A DNA stretch of 64,000 bases from the NCBI RefSeq assembly GCF_031679605.1, contig NZ_CP117522.1:4774001-4838000 (forward strand), read 5' to 3'. Each line of letters opens with the position of its first letter. Position 1 is the first letter of the stretch. The translations under genes and the position numbers were made by a program. Under the pieces are notes generated by a model. That model saw only the letters and a list, made by a program, of their open reading frames with translations, made no database searches and had not been told where the DNA came from. This document shows, in pieces, positions 34,291 to 44,367 of the stretch. This DNA comes from Streptomyces luomodiensis. Lineage in GTDB: Bacteria > Actinomycetota > Actinomycetes > Streptomycetales > Streptomycetaceae.

Positions 34291-35453
34291 GCCGCGCCTC
34301 CGCCCCGCGTGCACAGCCGCTGGAGCCGCTGCCAGCCCGCCGCCCGCTCGAAGCGCTCCGGGCCCCATACGGCCGCGGGAACGGTCGTGACATAGCCCGC
34401 CCGGTCCCGGTCCAGCACATGCAGCTCGGCGATCCTGCGCCGCCCGCCACGGTCCCGCACCAGATGGACCACGACTGACAGCGCCGCCGCCAACTGGCTG
34501 TGCAGCGCGGCCCGGTCCAGCCCCGCGGTCGAACCGAGCGCCTCCAAGCGCGCGGGTACATCCGCCGCCGTATTGGCGTGGACCGTGCCGCAGCCGCCCT
34601 CATGGCCAGTGTTCAAGGCCCCCAGGAGGTCCGTGACCTCGGCGCCTCTCACCTCCCCGACCACCAGCCGGTCGGGGCGCATCCGCAGCGCCTGCCGCAC
34701 CAGATCCCGCAGGGTGACCTGGCCTGTGCCCTCCTGGTTGGCGGGGCGCGTCTCCAGCCGGACCACATGGGGATGGTCGGGCCGCAGCTCGGCCGAGTCC
34801 TCGGCGAGGACGATCCGCTCCTCCGGACCGACCAGCCCCAGGAGAGTGCTGAGCAACGTCGTCTTACCCGATCCCGTACCGCCGCTGACCAGGTAGGAAA
34901 GCCGGGCGTCCAGCATGGCCCGCAGCAGCTGCGCGCCGCCCGGCGGCACGGTCCCGGCCGCTTCCAGCTCCGCGAGGGAGAACGCCCGGGGGCGCACCAC
35001 CCGCAGCGACAGACAGGTCGAGCCGACCGCGACCGGAGGGAGCACCGCATGCAGCCGTGTCCCATCCGGCAGGCGGGCGTCCACCCACGGCCGGGCGTCA
35101 TCCAGCCTCCGCCCGGCCACCGCGGCGAGCCGCTGCGCGAGCCTGCGCAGGGCGGCCGCGTCGGCGAAGGTGACGGCCGTGCGCTCCAGCCCCGAACCGC
35201 GGTCCACCCACACCTCATCGGGGGCGGTGACCAGGACGTCCGTGACATCGGGCGCGGCCAGCAGCGGCTCCAGCGGCCCGGTGCCGACCAGCTCCGAGCG
35301 CAGCGCCTCGACAACCCCGAGCACCTCGGTGTCGCCGAGCAGCCGCCCCTCCTCGCGCAGGGCCGCCGCCACCCGTGCGGGCGTGGGCTCGGCACCGCTC
35401 CCGGCCAGCCGCAGCCGCACCGCGTCCAGCAGCTCCGGCGATACGGCGCTCAT
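34287..35453 (-). CDS. TadA-like pilus assembly ATPase
   Basis: A 388-aa secretion ATPase of the TadA/CpaF branch. Walker A is GGTGSGKTT, Walker B region MRPDRLVVGEVRGAEV, and the His box is GHEGGCGTVHAN. An N-terminal domain has RLPDGTRLHAVLPP. It powers pilin polymerisation. ATG 35453 overlaps the tadZ stop (ATGA). The C-terminus is enriched in Arg/Gly (RLCTRGGGAA). Confidence 0.92.
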   Translation of the reverse strand: MSAVSPELLDAVRLRLAGSGAEPTPARVAAALREEGRLLGDTEVLGVVEALRSELVGTGPLEPLLAAPDVTDVLVTAPDEVWVDRGSGLERTAVTFADAAALRRLAQRLAAVAGRRLDDARPWVDARLPDGTRLHAVLPPVAVGSTCLSLRVVRPRAFSLAELEAAGTVPPGGAQLLRAMLDARLSYLVSGGTGSGKTTLLSTLLGLVGPEERIVLAEDSAELRPDHPHVVRLETRPANQEGTGQVTLRDLVRQALRMRPDRLVVGEVRGAEVTDLLGALNTGHEGGCGTVHANTAADVPARLEALGSTAGLDRAALHSQLAAALSVVVHLVRDRGGRRRIAELHVLDRDRAGYVTTVPAAVWGPERFERAAGWQRLQRLCTRGGGAA

Positions 35454-36559
35454 GCGGTGACACCCCCCTCGTCGGCGAGAGCACGCACCCAGAACTCGGC
35501 ACAGAACCGGCCGAGCGGTCCGCGGGGGCTGCCGCCCGGGGGCTCCCCGCCCTCGAACGCCTCCGGCAGTCCGGGCTCCGGTGGCAGCTGCCCGGCCAGC
35601 GGCAGCCCGAGCAGCCCCGCGATCTCCTCGTCGCCGAGCTCCGGTCCACACGGGCCTCGCACCACCGCGCGCAGATCCCGCAGCACCATGCCCACCGTGG
35701 ACGCCACCCGGTGGGCGGCCGCGACCGCTCGCAGCTCCGCCGGGACGACCAGCAGCCCGAGGTCGATCTGGGCCAGGGCCTCGGCCGCCGCGTCGTCGAC
35801 GCGGCGCGGCAGATCCACCACCACGACCCCGCCGCGCCGTCTGGCCGCGGCCAGCACCGCCCGCATCGCGGACGGCGGGATGACGACCGAATCGCCGCGG
35901 TCCCAGCTGAGCACCCGCAGCGAGTGCAGCTCGGGCAGCGATTCCTCCAGGGCGCTGCCGGCGACCCGCCCCCGCGACTCGGCGAAGGCGGGCCATCTCA
36001 GCCCTTGCGCGCCCTCGCCACCGAGCAGCACATCGAGCCCGCCGCCCAGCGGGTCGCCGTCGATCAGCATGGTGCGGCGGCCCGATCGGGCCGCGGTGAC
36101 CGCCAGGGCGCAGGCGAGAGTGGAGGCGCCCGCGCCACCGCGGCCGCCGATGACCCCGATGGTCAGGGCCTGCCGGCCCACGCCCTCGGCGACATCGGCG
36201 ATCCGGTCCACCAGCCACATCTCGGCATCGGGCAGGAACGCCACATTGTCCGCACCGAGCGCCACCGCCCGCTGCCAGATGCCGTGGTCGTCCAGATCGC
36301 GTCCGATGAGCAGCACCCCTTGTCTGCGGGCTCGGTCGCACAGATGGGCGGCCGCGTCGTCGCCGACCAGAATCAGCGGTGCGGCCTCCCAGCTGCCCCG
36401 GCGGGTGAGTGCGCCATGTGCCACTTCCGGTTCCGCTCCGGCCGCCGCGCACAGCCGCAGCAGATCGTCGAGAAGTTCCTCGTCCTCGGTGACGATGAGC
36501 GGTCTGCCCCGCTGTCCTTCGGCCGCCGAAGGGCGTTCCGGTGTGATGGATGCAGTCAC
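35450..36559 (-). CDS. TadZ/CpaE-like ATPase (septum-site protein Ssd type)
   Basis: A 369-aa protein with an atypical receiver-like N-terminal domain and a ParA/MinD-type ATPase domain starting about residue 130: VIGGRGGAGASTLACALA, a P-loop with Ala and Ser in place of Lys-Thr (GGAGAST), then LIDGDPLGGGLDVLLGGE. Proteins of this family localise Tad pili; the M. tuberculosis relative Ssd affects septum placement. GTG 36559 has GGGAGGGG upstream. It is first in the pilus operon, with the promoter probably in the AT-rich 36,600-36,720 stretch. Confidence 0.85.
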   Translation of the reverse strand: MTASITPERPSAAEGQRGRPLIVTEDEELLDDLLRLCAAAGAEPEVAHGALTRRGSWEAAPLILVGDDAAAHLCDRARRQGVLLIGRDLDDHGIWQRAVALGADNVAFLPDAEMWLVDRIADVAEGVGRQALTIGVIGGRGGAGASTLACALAVTAARSGRRTMLIDGDPLGGGLDVLLGGEGAQGLRWPAFAESRGRVAGSALEESLPELHSLRVLSWDRGDSVVIPPSAMRAVLAAARRRGGVVVVDLPRRVDDAAAEALAQIDLGLLVVPAELRAVAAAHRVASTVGMVLRDLRAVVRGPCGPELGDEEIAGLLGLPLAGQLPPEPGLPEAFEGGEPPGGSPRGPLGRFCAEFWVRALADEGGVTA

Positions 36560-36812
36560 GGTCCCCTCCCATATCCGTTACGCGCTCTCACTCCCGCGAA
36601 CGGCGAGTGCGAGCATCGCGGAGAATCACCATGCTGCGATCCAGAAAATCTTGGGGATCTTGGTCCAAAACTGTGGACAACTCATCAGTTGTGAATATCC
36701 CAGTCACCTAAACCGGTGACTTCCGGAGAGCAGCCTAGCGATTACGTACGGTTACCGCTCAAGCTATGGAGAGACAGGGCCGCACGGGCCCGAGGGAGGG
36801 GAGCAAGATCTC

Positions 36813-36941
36813 ATGAGAACGCCGAAAAAGCGTCCGGACATGCGACGACCCCCGCCGGGGGGGAGAGCGGGGGTCGTCCCCACGGCCGACTCGGGGGGGG
36901 AGGAGTCGGGCCGGGTTAGCACGGTCGCGAACGATCCGTGA
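36813..36941 (+). CDS. Possible 42-aa peptide with internal hairpin
   Basis: ATG 36813 follows GGGAGGGGAGC and opens a 42-codon frame (MRTPKKRPDMRRPPPGG, ending VSTVANDP). The same DNA contains a perfect 11-bp hairpin, ACGACCCCCGC with its complement (36,845-36,877), so the region may instead be a leader or terminator. The gap from 36,560 to 37,012 otherwise shows only an AT-richer promoter-like part near 36,640-36,720. Low confidence. Confidence 0.25.
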   Translation: MRTPKKRPDMRRPPPGGRAGVVPTADSGGEESGRVSTVANDP

Positions 36942-37012
36942 CTTCCATGGTGTACCCGAGAGCCTTCTCAGGCAAACCCACGCGCCTGAGCTTACGCCGA
37001 ATGGTGGGTCCT

Positions 37013-37849
37013 ATGCTCGGCGTCGTGGAAAACCACTCCTTGCCTCGGACAGCCGCCTTCTTTGACCTGGACAAGACGGTCATTGCGAAGTCGAGCACTC
37101 TCACCTTCAGCAAGTCCTTCTACCAGGGTGGGCTGATCAACCGTCGAGCCGTACTGCGTACTGCCTATGCGCAGTTTGTCTTCCTGGCCGGCGGCGCCGA
37201 TCACGAGCAGATGGAGCGGATGCGCGAGTACCTCTCCGCGCTTTGCCGAGGATGGAATGTTCAGCAGGTCAAGGAGATCGTCGCGGAGACCCTGCACGAC
37301 CTCATCGACCCCATCATCTACGACGAGGCCGCCTCGCTCATCGAGGAACATCACACCGCAGGCCGCGATGTGGTGATCGTCAGCACCTCGGGGGCGGAGG
37401 TGGTCGAGCCGGTCGGCGAGCTTCTGGGCGCGGACCGCGTGGTGGCCACCCGTATGGTCGTCGAGGACGGAGTGTTCACCGGAGAGGTGGAGTACTACGC
37501 CTATGGCCCGACCAAGGCGGAGGCGATCGCCGAACTGGCCGAGTCGGAGGGCTACGACTTGTCGCGCTGTTACGCCTACAGCGATTCGGTGACCGACCTT
37601 CCCATGCTGGAGGCGGTCGGCCACCCTCACGCGGTCAACCCGGACCGTGCGCTGCGGCGTGAGGCGGCGGCGCGCGGCTGGCCGGTGCTCTCCTTCAACC
37701 GCCCGGTCCGGCTCAAGCAGCGCAGACCCTCGCTCTCCATGCCGCCGCGCCCAGTGCTCGCCATGGCGGCGGCCGTCGGCGCGGCCGCCGCCACCGCCGG
37801 TCTGGTGTGGTACACCACTCGGCGCCGCACCCCTTATGCCCGCATTTAG
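37013..37849 (+). CDS. HAD-IB family phosphatase
   Basis: A 278-aa protein: AAFFDLDKTVIAKSS is HAD motif I (DxDxT); VVIVSTSGAEV is motif II; YAYSDSVTDLPMLEAVG is motif IV. A single C-terminal membrane helix (AVGAAAATAGLVWYTT) suggests membrane anchoring. Such proteins remove phosphate from phosphoserine- or lipid-like substrates; the Streptomyces homologue was described as associated with morphological differentiation. ATG 37013 (MLGVVENHSLPRT) is preferred; upstream in-frame starts at 37001 and 36938 give no family similarity. Confidence 0.88.
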   Translation: MLGVVENHSLPRTAAFFDLDKTVIAKSSTLTFSKSFYQGGLINRRAVLRTAYAQFVFLAGGADHEQMERMREYLSALCRGWNVQQVKEIVAETLHDLIDPIIYDEAASLIEEHHTAGRDVVIVSTSGAEVVEPVGELLGADRVVATRMVVEDGVFTGEVEYYAYGPTKAEAIAELAESEGYDLSRCYAYSDSVTDLPMLEAVGHPHAVNPDRALRREAAARGWPVLSFNRPVRLKQRRPSLSMPPRPVLAMAAAVGAAAATAGLVWYTTRRRTPYARI

Positions 37850-37861
37850 GGGCAATACCAA

Positions 37862-38080
37862 AGATCTGCGGCGAGGGGTTCCGCTTGGCCCGTCGCAGGA
37901 GTACAAAGGAATCGACGGCCCGCGAGACCAGGGGTATCCGGGAGGAAACCCCCAGACGCCAAGGCCCCACGGACCGAAGCACGGATGCTGAGCACCCACG
38001 CGACGTCGACCCGTCGATTACGGGCCAGCCGCACCAGGTGACGGGCGGAGTTCCCGACCTGATGGGCGAATGAGAATGCA
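37862..38080. ncRNA. Structured intergenic region, possible 6S-like RNA
   Basis: About 300 bp without a gene between the HAD and Fic-like genes. It can form an elongated hairpin: GGCGAGGGGTTCC pairs with GGAAACCCCCAGACGCC by its GGCG, GGGG and TTCC parts, enclosing GGCCCGTCG with CGACGGCC. A second hairpin is CACCAGGT with ACCTGATG. In S. coelicolor the 6S-like RNA is reported between SCO3558 and SCO3559, which I take to be this pair of genes; that is recollection. The strand is not resolved. Confidence 0.35.
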
Positions 38081-38106
38081 CGCATGGTAACCCGGCGGAT
38101 GTGCCA

Positions 38107-38133
38107 GCGGCGGTACCCACGTGGTACCGCCGC
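38107..38133. terminator. Convergent terminator
   Basis: GCGGCGGTACC pairs perfectly with GGTACCGCCGC around CACGT. It lies just after the Fic-like gene and also downstream of the HAD gene and RNA candidate. Confidence 0.7.
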
Positions 38134-38147
38134 AACTCTGTCCGGCG

Positions 38148-38975
38148 TCAGGCCGCCCCACGCTGCAGGGCCTCGCAGACCGCCGTGGACTCACGCACCC
38201 CGAGCTCAACCGCCCGTCCGCAGTGCCCGATCCACGCCGCCATCCCCTCCGGCGTCCCGGACGCATAACCCTCCAGCGCCGCCATGTACGGCGCGACGCC
38301 CAGCTCTGCGTACCCCACCTCGGCCGGGCAGATCGACTTCGGGTCAAGACCGCTGTCGACCAGCACGATGCGCTCGGCCGCACGCGCCACCAGGCCGTTA
38401 CGGGAGACAAAGGGCCGCAGGGCGAGCAGTTCACCGTGCACCACCGCCGCCGTCACCAGCGCCGGTGCCTGGCTGCCCGCGAGCAGCAGCCGGGCCAGTC
38501 CATCGAGCCGCCCCGCCACCTCATCCGCGTCCGGCAGCGGCAGAGTCGACCCGATCAGCGGTTCGTCCACCGGTTCACCCGACTGCCGGGGGCGCCCGAT
38601 CCGCTCGTTCTCCTCCGCCCCACCCGCCGCGACCAGATGCAGCCGGGCCAGCACCCGCAGCGGCGACTGACGCCAGATGCTCAGCAGCTGCCCCGCCTCG
38701 GCGGTCAGCCGCAACGCCGCACCCACCGTGCGCGGCTCGCCCTCGGCTCCGAAGTCGGTGCGACGGCGCACCTCTTCCAGCGCCCAGTCCGCACCGGCCA
38801 GCGCGGCGGAGCCACGCGCCCCGCGCAACGCCGCCTCGGAGGTGACCTCATTGCTGCGGCGGCGCATCACCCGGTGTCCATAGACCCGGTCCACCGCGGT
38901 CCGTACGGCGTCCACGGACTCGGTCACACCGGGCAGGGCGGCCAGGGCGGCGAGCGGATCAGCTGACGTACTCAT
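38148..38975 (-). CDS. Fic-domain-like protein with degenerate motif
   Basis: A 275-aa helical protein. Weak Fic features are present: VVHGELLALRPFVSRNGLVARAA aligns with HPFxxGNGRxxR, but the catalytic His is Arg (RPF), and GNGR is changed to RNGL. AMP transfer is therefore unlikely by the usual mechanism. Regions before it (RRRSNEVTSEAALRGARGSA) match actinobacterial Fic-family proteins of unknown role. ATG 38975 is chosen; an upstream ATG at 39032 adds a poorly supported leader. Confidence 0.7.
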   Translation of the reverse strand: MSTSADPLAALAALPGVTESVDAVRTAVDRVYGHRVMRRRSNEVTSEAALRGARGSAALAGADWALEEVRRRTDFGAEGEPRTVGAALRLTAEAGQLLSIWRQSPLRVLARLHLVAAGGAEENERIGRPRQSGEPVDEPLIGSTLPLPDADEVAGRLDGLARLLLAGSQAPALVTAAVVHGELLALRPFVSRNGLVARAAERIVLVDSGLDPKSICPAEVGYAELGVAPYMAALEGYASGTPEGMAAWIGHCGRAVELGVRESTAVCEALQRGAA

Positions 38976-39077
38976 GGGTACGACACTACGCACACCGCTC
39001 CGGACGCCCCTCGTTGGAGTGGTGTTCTTCACGTAAATCCCTCATCGTCCGGAATCACTCACCTACGCTAGGTGAAC

Positions 39078-40082
39078 ATGAAGATCGCTTTCGTAGGCAA
39101 GGGTGGAAGCGGAAAGACCACGCTGTCGTCGCTGTTCATCCGCCATCTCGCCGCCACCCACGCCCCCGTCGTCGCTGTCGACGCCGATATCAATCAGCAC
39201 CTGGGTGCGGCGCTCGGCCTCGACGAGGCGGAGGCCGCCGCCCTGCCGGCCATGGGCGCCCATCTCCCCCTGATCAAGGACTACTTGCGCGGTACGAACC
39301 CCCGGATCACCTCCGCCGAGACCATGATCAAGACAACCCCGCCGGGTGAGGGGTCGCGGCTGCTGCGGATCGACGAGGACAACCCCGTCTACCAGGCGTG
39401 CGCCCGGACCCTGTCGCTCGACGACGGTGCGGTGCGGCTGATGGCGACCGGCCCCTTCACCGAATCCGACCTCGGCGTCGCCTGCTACCACTCCAAGGTC
39501 GGTGCGATCGAGCTGTGCCTGAACCATCTCGTCGACGGACGCGGCGAGTTCATCGTCGTCGACATGACGGCGGGCAGCGACTCCTTCGCCTCCGGCCTCT
39601 TCACCCGCTTCGACATGACGTTCCTGGTGGCCGAGCCCACGCGCAAGGGCGTCTCCGTCTACCGCCAGTACAAGGAGTACGCCCGCGACTTCGATGTGGC
39701 GCTCCGGGTGGTGGGCAACAAGGTGCAGGGCCCGGACGACCTGGACTTCCTCCGGGCGGAGGTGGGCGATGACCTCCTGGTCGCCTTCGGCCACTCCGAC
39801 TGGGTCCGGGCGATGGAGAAGGGCCGTGCGCCCCGGTTCGAGGAGCTGGAGGAGGCGAACCGCGACGCGCTGCGCGTGCTACAGGACGCGGTGGACGCCT
39901 CGTACCAGCGGCGTGACTGGCAGCGGTACACCCGCCAGATGGTGCACTTCCATCTCAAGAACGCGCAGAGCTGGGGAAACGCGAAGACGGGTGCCGATCT
40001 GGCCGCCCAGGTCGACCCCGCCTTCGCATTGGGGGAGTTCGCGCCGGAGCAGGGCTCGGCGGCTACTCCCGCTCCCGCTTAG
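39078..40082 (+). CDS. CooC/ParA-like P-loop ATPase
   Basis: A 334-aa soluble ATPase. MKIAFVGKGGSGKTT is a deviant Walker A, VVAVDADINQHLG follows, and VVDMTAGSDSFASG is the Walker B region. It resembles the CooC nickel-insertion group and ArsA-like proteins, but the metal or partner is unknown. ATG 39078 is preferred over GTG 39072. TACGCT lies 8 nt upstream and AGGTGA just before, so the message may be short-leadered. An Ala/Pro tail closes the protein. Confidence 0.82.
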   Translation: MKIAFVGKGGSGKTTLSSLFIRHLAATHAPVVAVDADINQHLGAALGLDEAEAAALPAMGAHLPLIKDYLRGTNPRITSAETMIKTTPPGEGSRLLRIDEDNPVYQACARTLSLDDGAVRLMATGPFTESDLGVACYHSKVGAIELCLNHLVDGRGEFIVVDMTAGSDSFASGLFTRFDMTFLVAEPTRKGVSVYRQYKEYARDFDVALRVVGNKVQGPDDLDFLRAEVGDDLLVAFGHSDWVRAMEKGRAPRFEELEEANRDALRVLQDAVDASYQRRDWQRYTRQMVHFHLKNAQSWGNAKTGADLAAQVDPAFALGEFAPEQGSAATPAPA

Positions 40083-40087
40083 TCGTA

Positions 40088-40625
40088 TGCGTGTGCTCGG
40101 GCGTCCGCCCGTGCGCCGGTTCACGGTCGGACGTCCGGCACTCGGCGGCCAGATAGTGCCGCCAGCCGCCCGGCGGCCGCATCCCGACATCCAGCGCACG
40201 CAGCTTCTCCAGCACGAGGGGGTTCTGCGCGTCCAGCCAGTCGGCCACCTGCTTGAAGGAGACGACGCGGCTTGCCCTTCTTGTTGCGCGCCCTGTTGGC
40301 CAGGAAGTTGTAGTCCATGGAGAGCGTCTCGAACGGGCGGCGTTGTACCGGAATCCGCTGCAACGGGGAGTCCCAGATGCCGTGGGTCTTGCGGGGCCGG
40401 ACCTGAAGCTCGCCGGGCGAACTCGCGCGCGGAAGTGGGAGAACAGCTTGTGTTCGTCCTGGCCGGCGCCGTCCCAGGAGATGACGACGAACTGCGGTGG
40501 CCTCTCCCCCGGTTCCAGCGGTTCGGTCCCCGACCCGCGGTGCCACCTGGCCCATGGGCCTGGGTGGAGTCTCCCGAGCAACCGACCGCTGCGGACAGCG
40601 CCATGGAGAAGACAGAGGATGACAA
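40088..40625 (-). pseudogene. Decayed polysaccharide-deacetylase-like lipoprotein
   Basis: Fragments of one protein lie in order in different frames: a lipobox-like ALSAAVGCSGDS start, then FVVISWDGAGQDEHKLFSHF, then GIWDSPLQRIPVQRRPFETL with SMDYNFLANRARNKKGK, then VVSFKQVADWLDAQNPLVLE with KLRALDVG. They match pieces of an actinobacterial deacetylase-like lipoprotein family in the right order. At least three frameshifts and two internal deletions separate them, so no function remains. Confidence 0.75.
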
Positions 40626-40640
40626 GGCGTTTTAAATGAC

Positions 40641-40662
40641 TATTCCCCCCATAGGGGGAATA
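40641..40662. promoter_or_regulatory. Palindrome resembling a metal-sensor operator
   Basis: TATTCCCCC, then CATA, then GGGGGAATA is a perfect inverted repeat in an AT-rich island. The C-run/G-run with AT flanks resembles CsoR/RcnR-family operators. It lies 145 nt before the carbonic anhydrase gene and next to the pseudogene. No CsoR gene is seen here. Confidence 0.5.
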
Positions 40663-40806
40663 CCGGTCTGCTCTCCCCCAAAAGACTTCCCATCGACTTT
40701 ACTCAACATTACGATTCATTTACCAATGTTTGGGGTTCAGTACCGCAGTACGCCGTGACCACGGACACGCCCTTGTCCGCGACCGTGAAGCCCGGAGGGG
40801 ACGGGA

Positions 40807-42033
40807 ATGTTGAAGCTCTTGGACCGAATTCAGAGGGTCTCCCGCCGCACAGCTCTCTCCGTCTCGATCGCCCTCTTCCTCCTCGCCGCTCCTCTCTCGC
40901 TGGGCATCGCACTGGCCTCCGGCGCCCCGCTCCTGGCCGGGCTCCTGGCCGGACTCACGGCCGGACTCATGACCGCCGCCGCGCCCGCCGTGGCCGCCCG
41001 CCTCACGGCGCTCCGCCACCCCTCGGGCTCCGGGCGGGCGGCGGCCGATGGACGGTCGGGGCGGCCGACTGGTGGACGGTCGGGGCGGTCGGCGGCGGAG
41101 GCGGGCGGCGCCCTGGCCTGCCGGCCATGGACACCGTGGCGTGACCACCACTGCACCCGTCCCCTCCCGGCGGCCACGGGAGCCGGCGGACACGTAGGCG
41201 GTCAGCTGCTCGGCGGGGTGCGCGCGTTCCAGCGCCATACGGCACCGCTGGTCCGCGATGAGCTGGCCCGGCTGGCACGAGAGGGGCAGCGGCCCAGTCA
41301 GCTGTTCCTCACCTGCGCCGACTCCCGCCTGGTGACCAGCATGATCACCTCCAGCGGCCCCGGTGATCTGTTCACCGTGCGCAATGTCGGCAATCTGGTG
41401 CCGCCGGGTGCCGACGGCTCCTGCGACTCGGTGGGTGCGGCGATCGAGTACGCGGTGGAGGTGCTGCGGGTCAGCAGCATCACGGTGTGCGGGCACTCCG
41501 GATGCGGCGCGATGCAGGCGCTGCTCGACTCATCGGCCCCGGCCAGGACGCCACCCCAGCCGATGGCGTCCGGTGTCGGGGGCCGGACGCCGCTGACGCG
41601 CTGGCTGCGCCACGGCAGACCGGCGCTGGCGCGGATGGAGGGGATCGGCCGGCTGGGGCGAGGGGAGGTCGCCCTGTCGAGCCGGCCGGTGGCCGACGAG
41701 CTGGAGCGACTGGCCCTGGTCAATGTGCGGCAGCAGCTCGACCACCTGATGGAGCACGCCTGTGTGGCACGGCGGGCGGCGGAGGGCGGGCTGGCGCTAC
41801 AGGGGATGTATTTCCATGTGGCGGAGGCCCAGGCGTATGTCCTGGATACGGGTTCGGGGAGATTTCTGCCCGTCCGCCCGGACCATGGCACGCCGACGAC
41901 CGCCTGCTGTGCCGCAACGGTCCCCGCCCGGCCTGGGAGCGGCCGTTCCAGCGCCGGCCGTTCCAGCGTCGCGGAGCGAGGAAGCGGGCCCAGCCACGGG
42001 GCCCTGGAGCTGGGGCGGTCATGCAGACGATGA
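40807..42033 (+). CDS. Beta-carbonic anhydrase with remnant SulP N-terminus
   Basis: A 408-aa protein. Residues about 15-65 (ALSVSIALFLLAAPLSLGIALA) look like the first SulP transporter helices. The remaining SulP region is missing and replaced by a GRSGRPTGGRSGRSAAEAGG linker from a DNA repeat. The beta-carbonic anhydrase domain follows: FLTCADSRLVTS and VCGHSGCGAM give Cys, His and Cys zinc ligands. Streptomyces have full SulP-carbonic anhydrase fusions about twice this length, so this appears internally deleted. CO2 hydration may remain. ATG 40807 has GGAGGGG upstream. The tail after DHGTPTTACC is unlike the family. Confidence 0.75.
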   Translation: MLKLLDRIQRVSRRTALSVSIALFLLAAPLSLGIALASGAPLLAGLLAGLTAGLMTAAAPAVAARLTALRHPSGSGRAAADGRSGRPTGGRSGRSAAEAGGALACRPWTPWRDHHCTRPLPAATGAGGHVGGQLLGGVRAFQRHTAPLVRDELARLAREGQRPSQLFLTCADSRLVTSMITSSGPGDLFTVRNVGNLVPPGADGSCDSVGAAIEYAVEVLRVSSITVCGHSGCGAMQALLDSSAPARTPPQPMASGVGGRTPLTRWLRHGRPALARMEGIGRLGRGEVALSSRPVADELERLALVNVRQQLDHLMEHACVARRAAEGGLALQGMYFHVAEAQAYVLDTGSGRFLPVRPDHGTPTTACCAATVPARPGSGRSSAGRSSVAERGSGPSHGALELGRSCRR

Positions 42034-42055
42034 CAGGTCTAAACCAATTTTCGGC

Positions 42056-42070
42056 TGACAACCCTTGTCA
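42056..42070. promoter_or_regulatory. Inverted repeat upstream of acsA
   Basis: TGACAA-CCC-TTGTCA is a perfect 6-3-6 inverted repeat, 66 nt before the acsA GTG, in a lower-GC stretch. Probable operator of an unidentified dimeric regulator. Confidence 0.6.
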
Positions 42071-42136
42071 GGGTGTGCCGTGGGCTGATGAGCTATGGCC
42101 TGGGACACAACGGACACCCTGGGAATGGGAGATGTC

Positions 42137-44098
<1,962 letters not shown>

Positions 44099-44125
44099 TC
44101 ACCCCGCCGTAGGCCCGCCCGCCAC

Positions 44126-44184
44126 GGGGCGACACCGGTGGGCAACGGCCGACACCGGTCGACACCGGTCGAGACGGTCGGCAC
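44126..44184 (+). repeat. ACACCGGTCG-type repeats
   Basis: After the acsA stop, GACACCGGTGGGCAACGGCC is followed by two CGACACCGGT copies and CGAGACGGTCGG, a short degenerate array before the acsA terminator. Confidence 0.6.
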
Positions 44185-44201
44185 AGGGCACGCCACATGA
44201 T

Positions 44202-44234
44202 CGAGGGGCGCTCCGCCTGGCGGGGCGCCCCTCG
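44202..44234 (+). terminator. acsA terminator
   Basis: CGAGGGGCG pairs with CGCCCCTCG, extended by CTCCG with CGGGG, followed by TTCTCGTTC. It lies about 100 nt after the acsA stop. Confidence 0.75.
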
Positions 44235-44367
44235 TTCTCGTTCATCACGGCTGGTGCGGGTGGCTGTCGCGGAAAAGTTACGACAAGATGAGGGGTGGAG
44301 CGCCGGGAAGTCTGGTCGGCATACGTCACCCGTATGTCCGCACCACCGACCCCCAGGAGGCCCGCCC

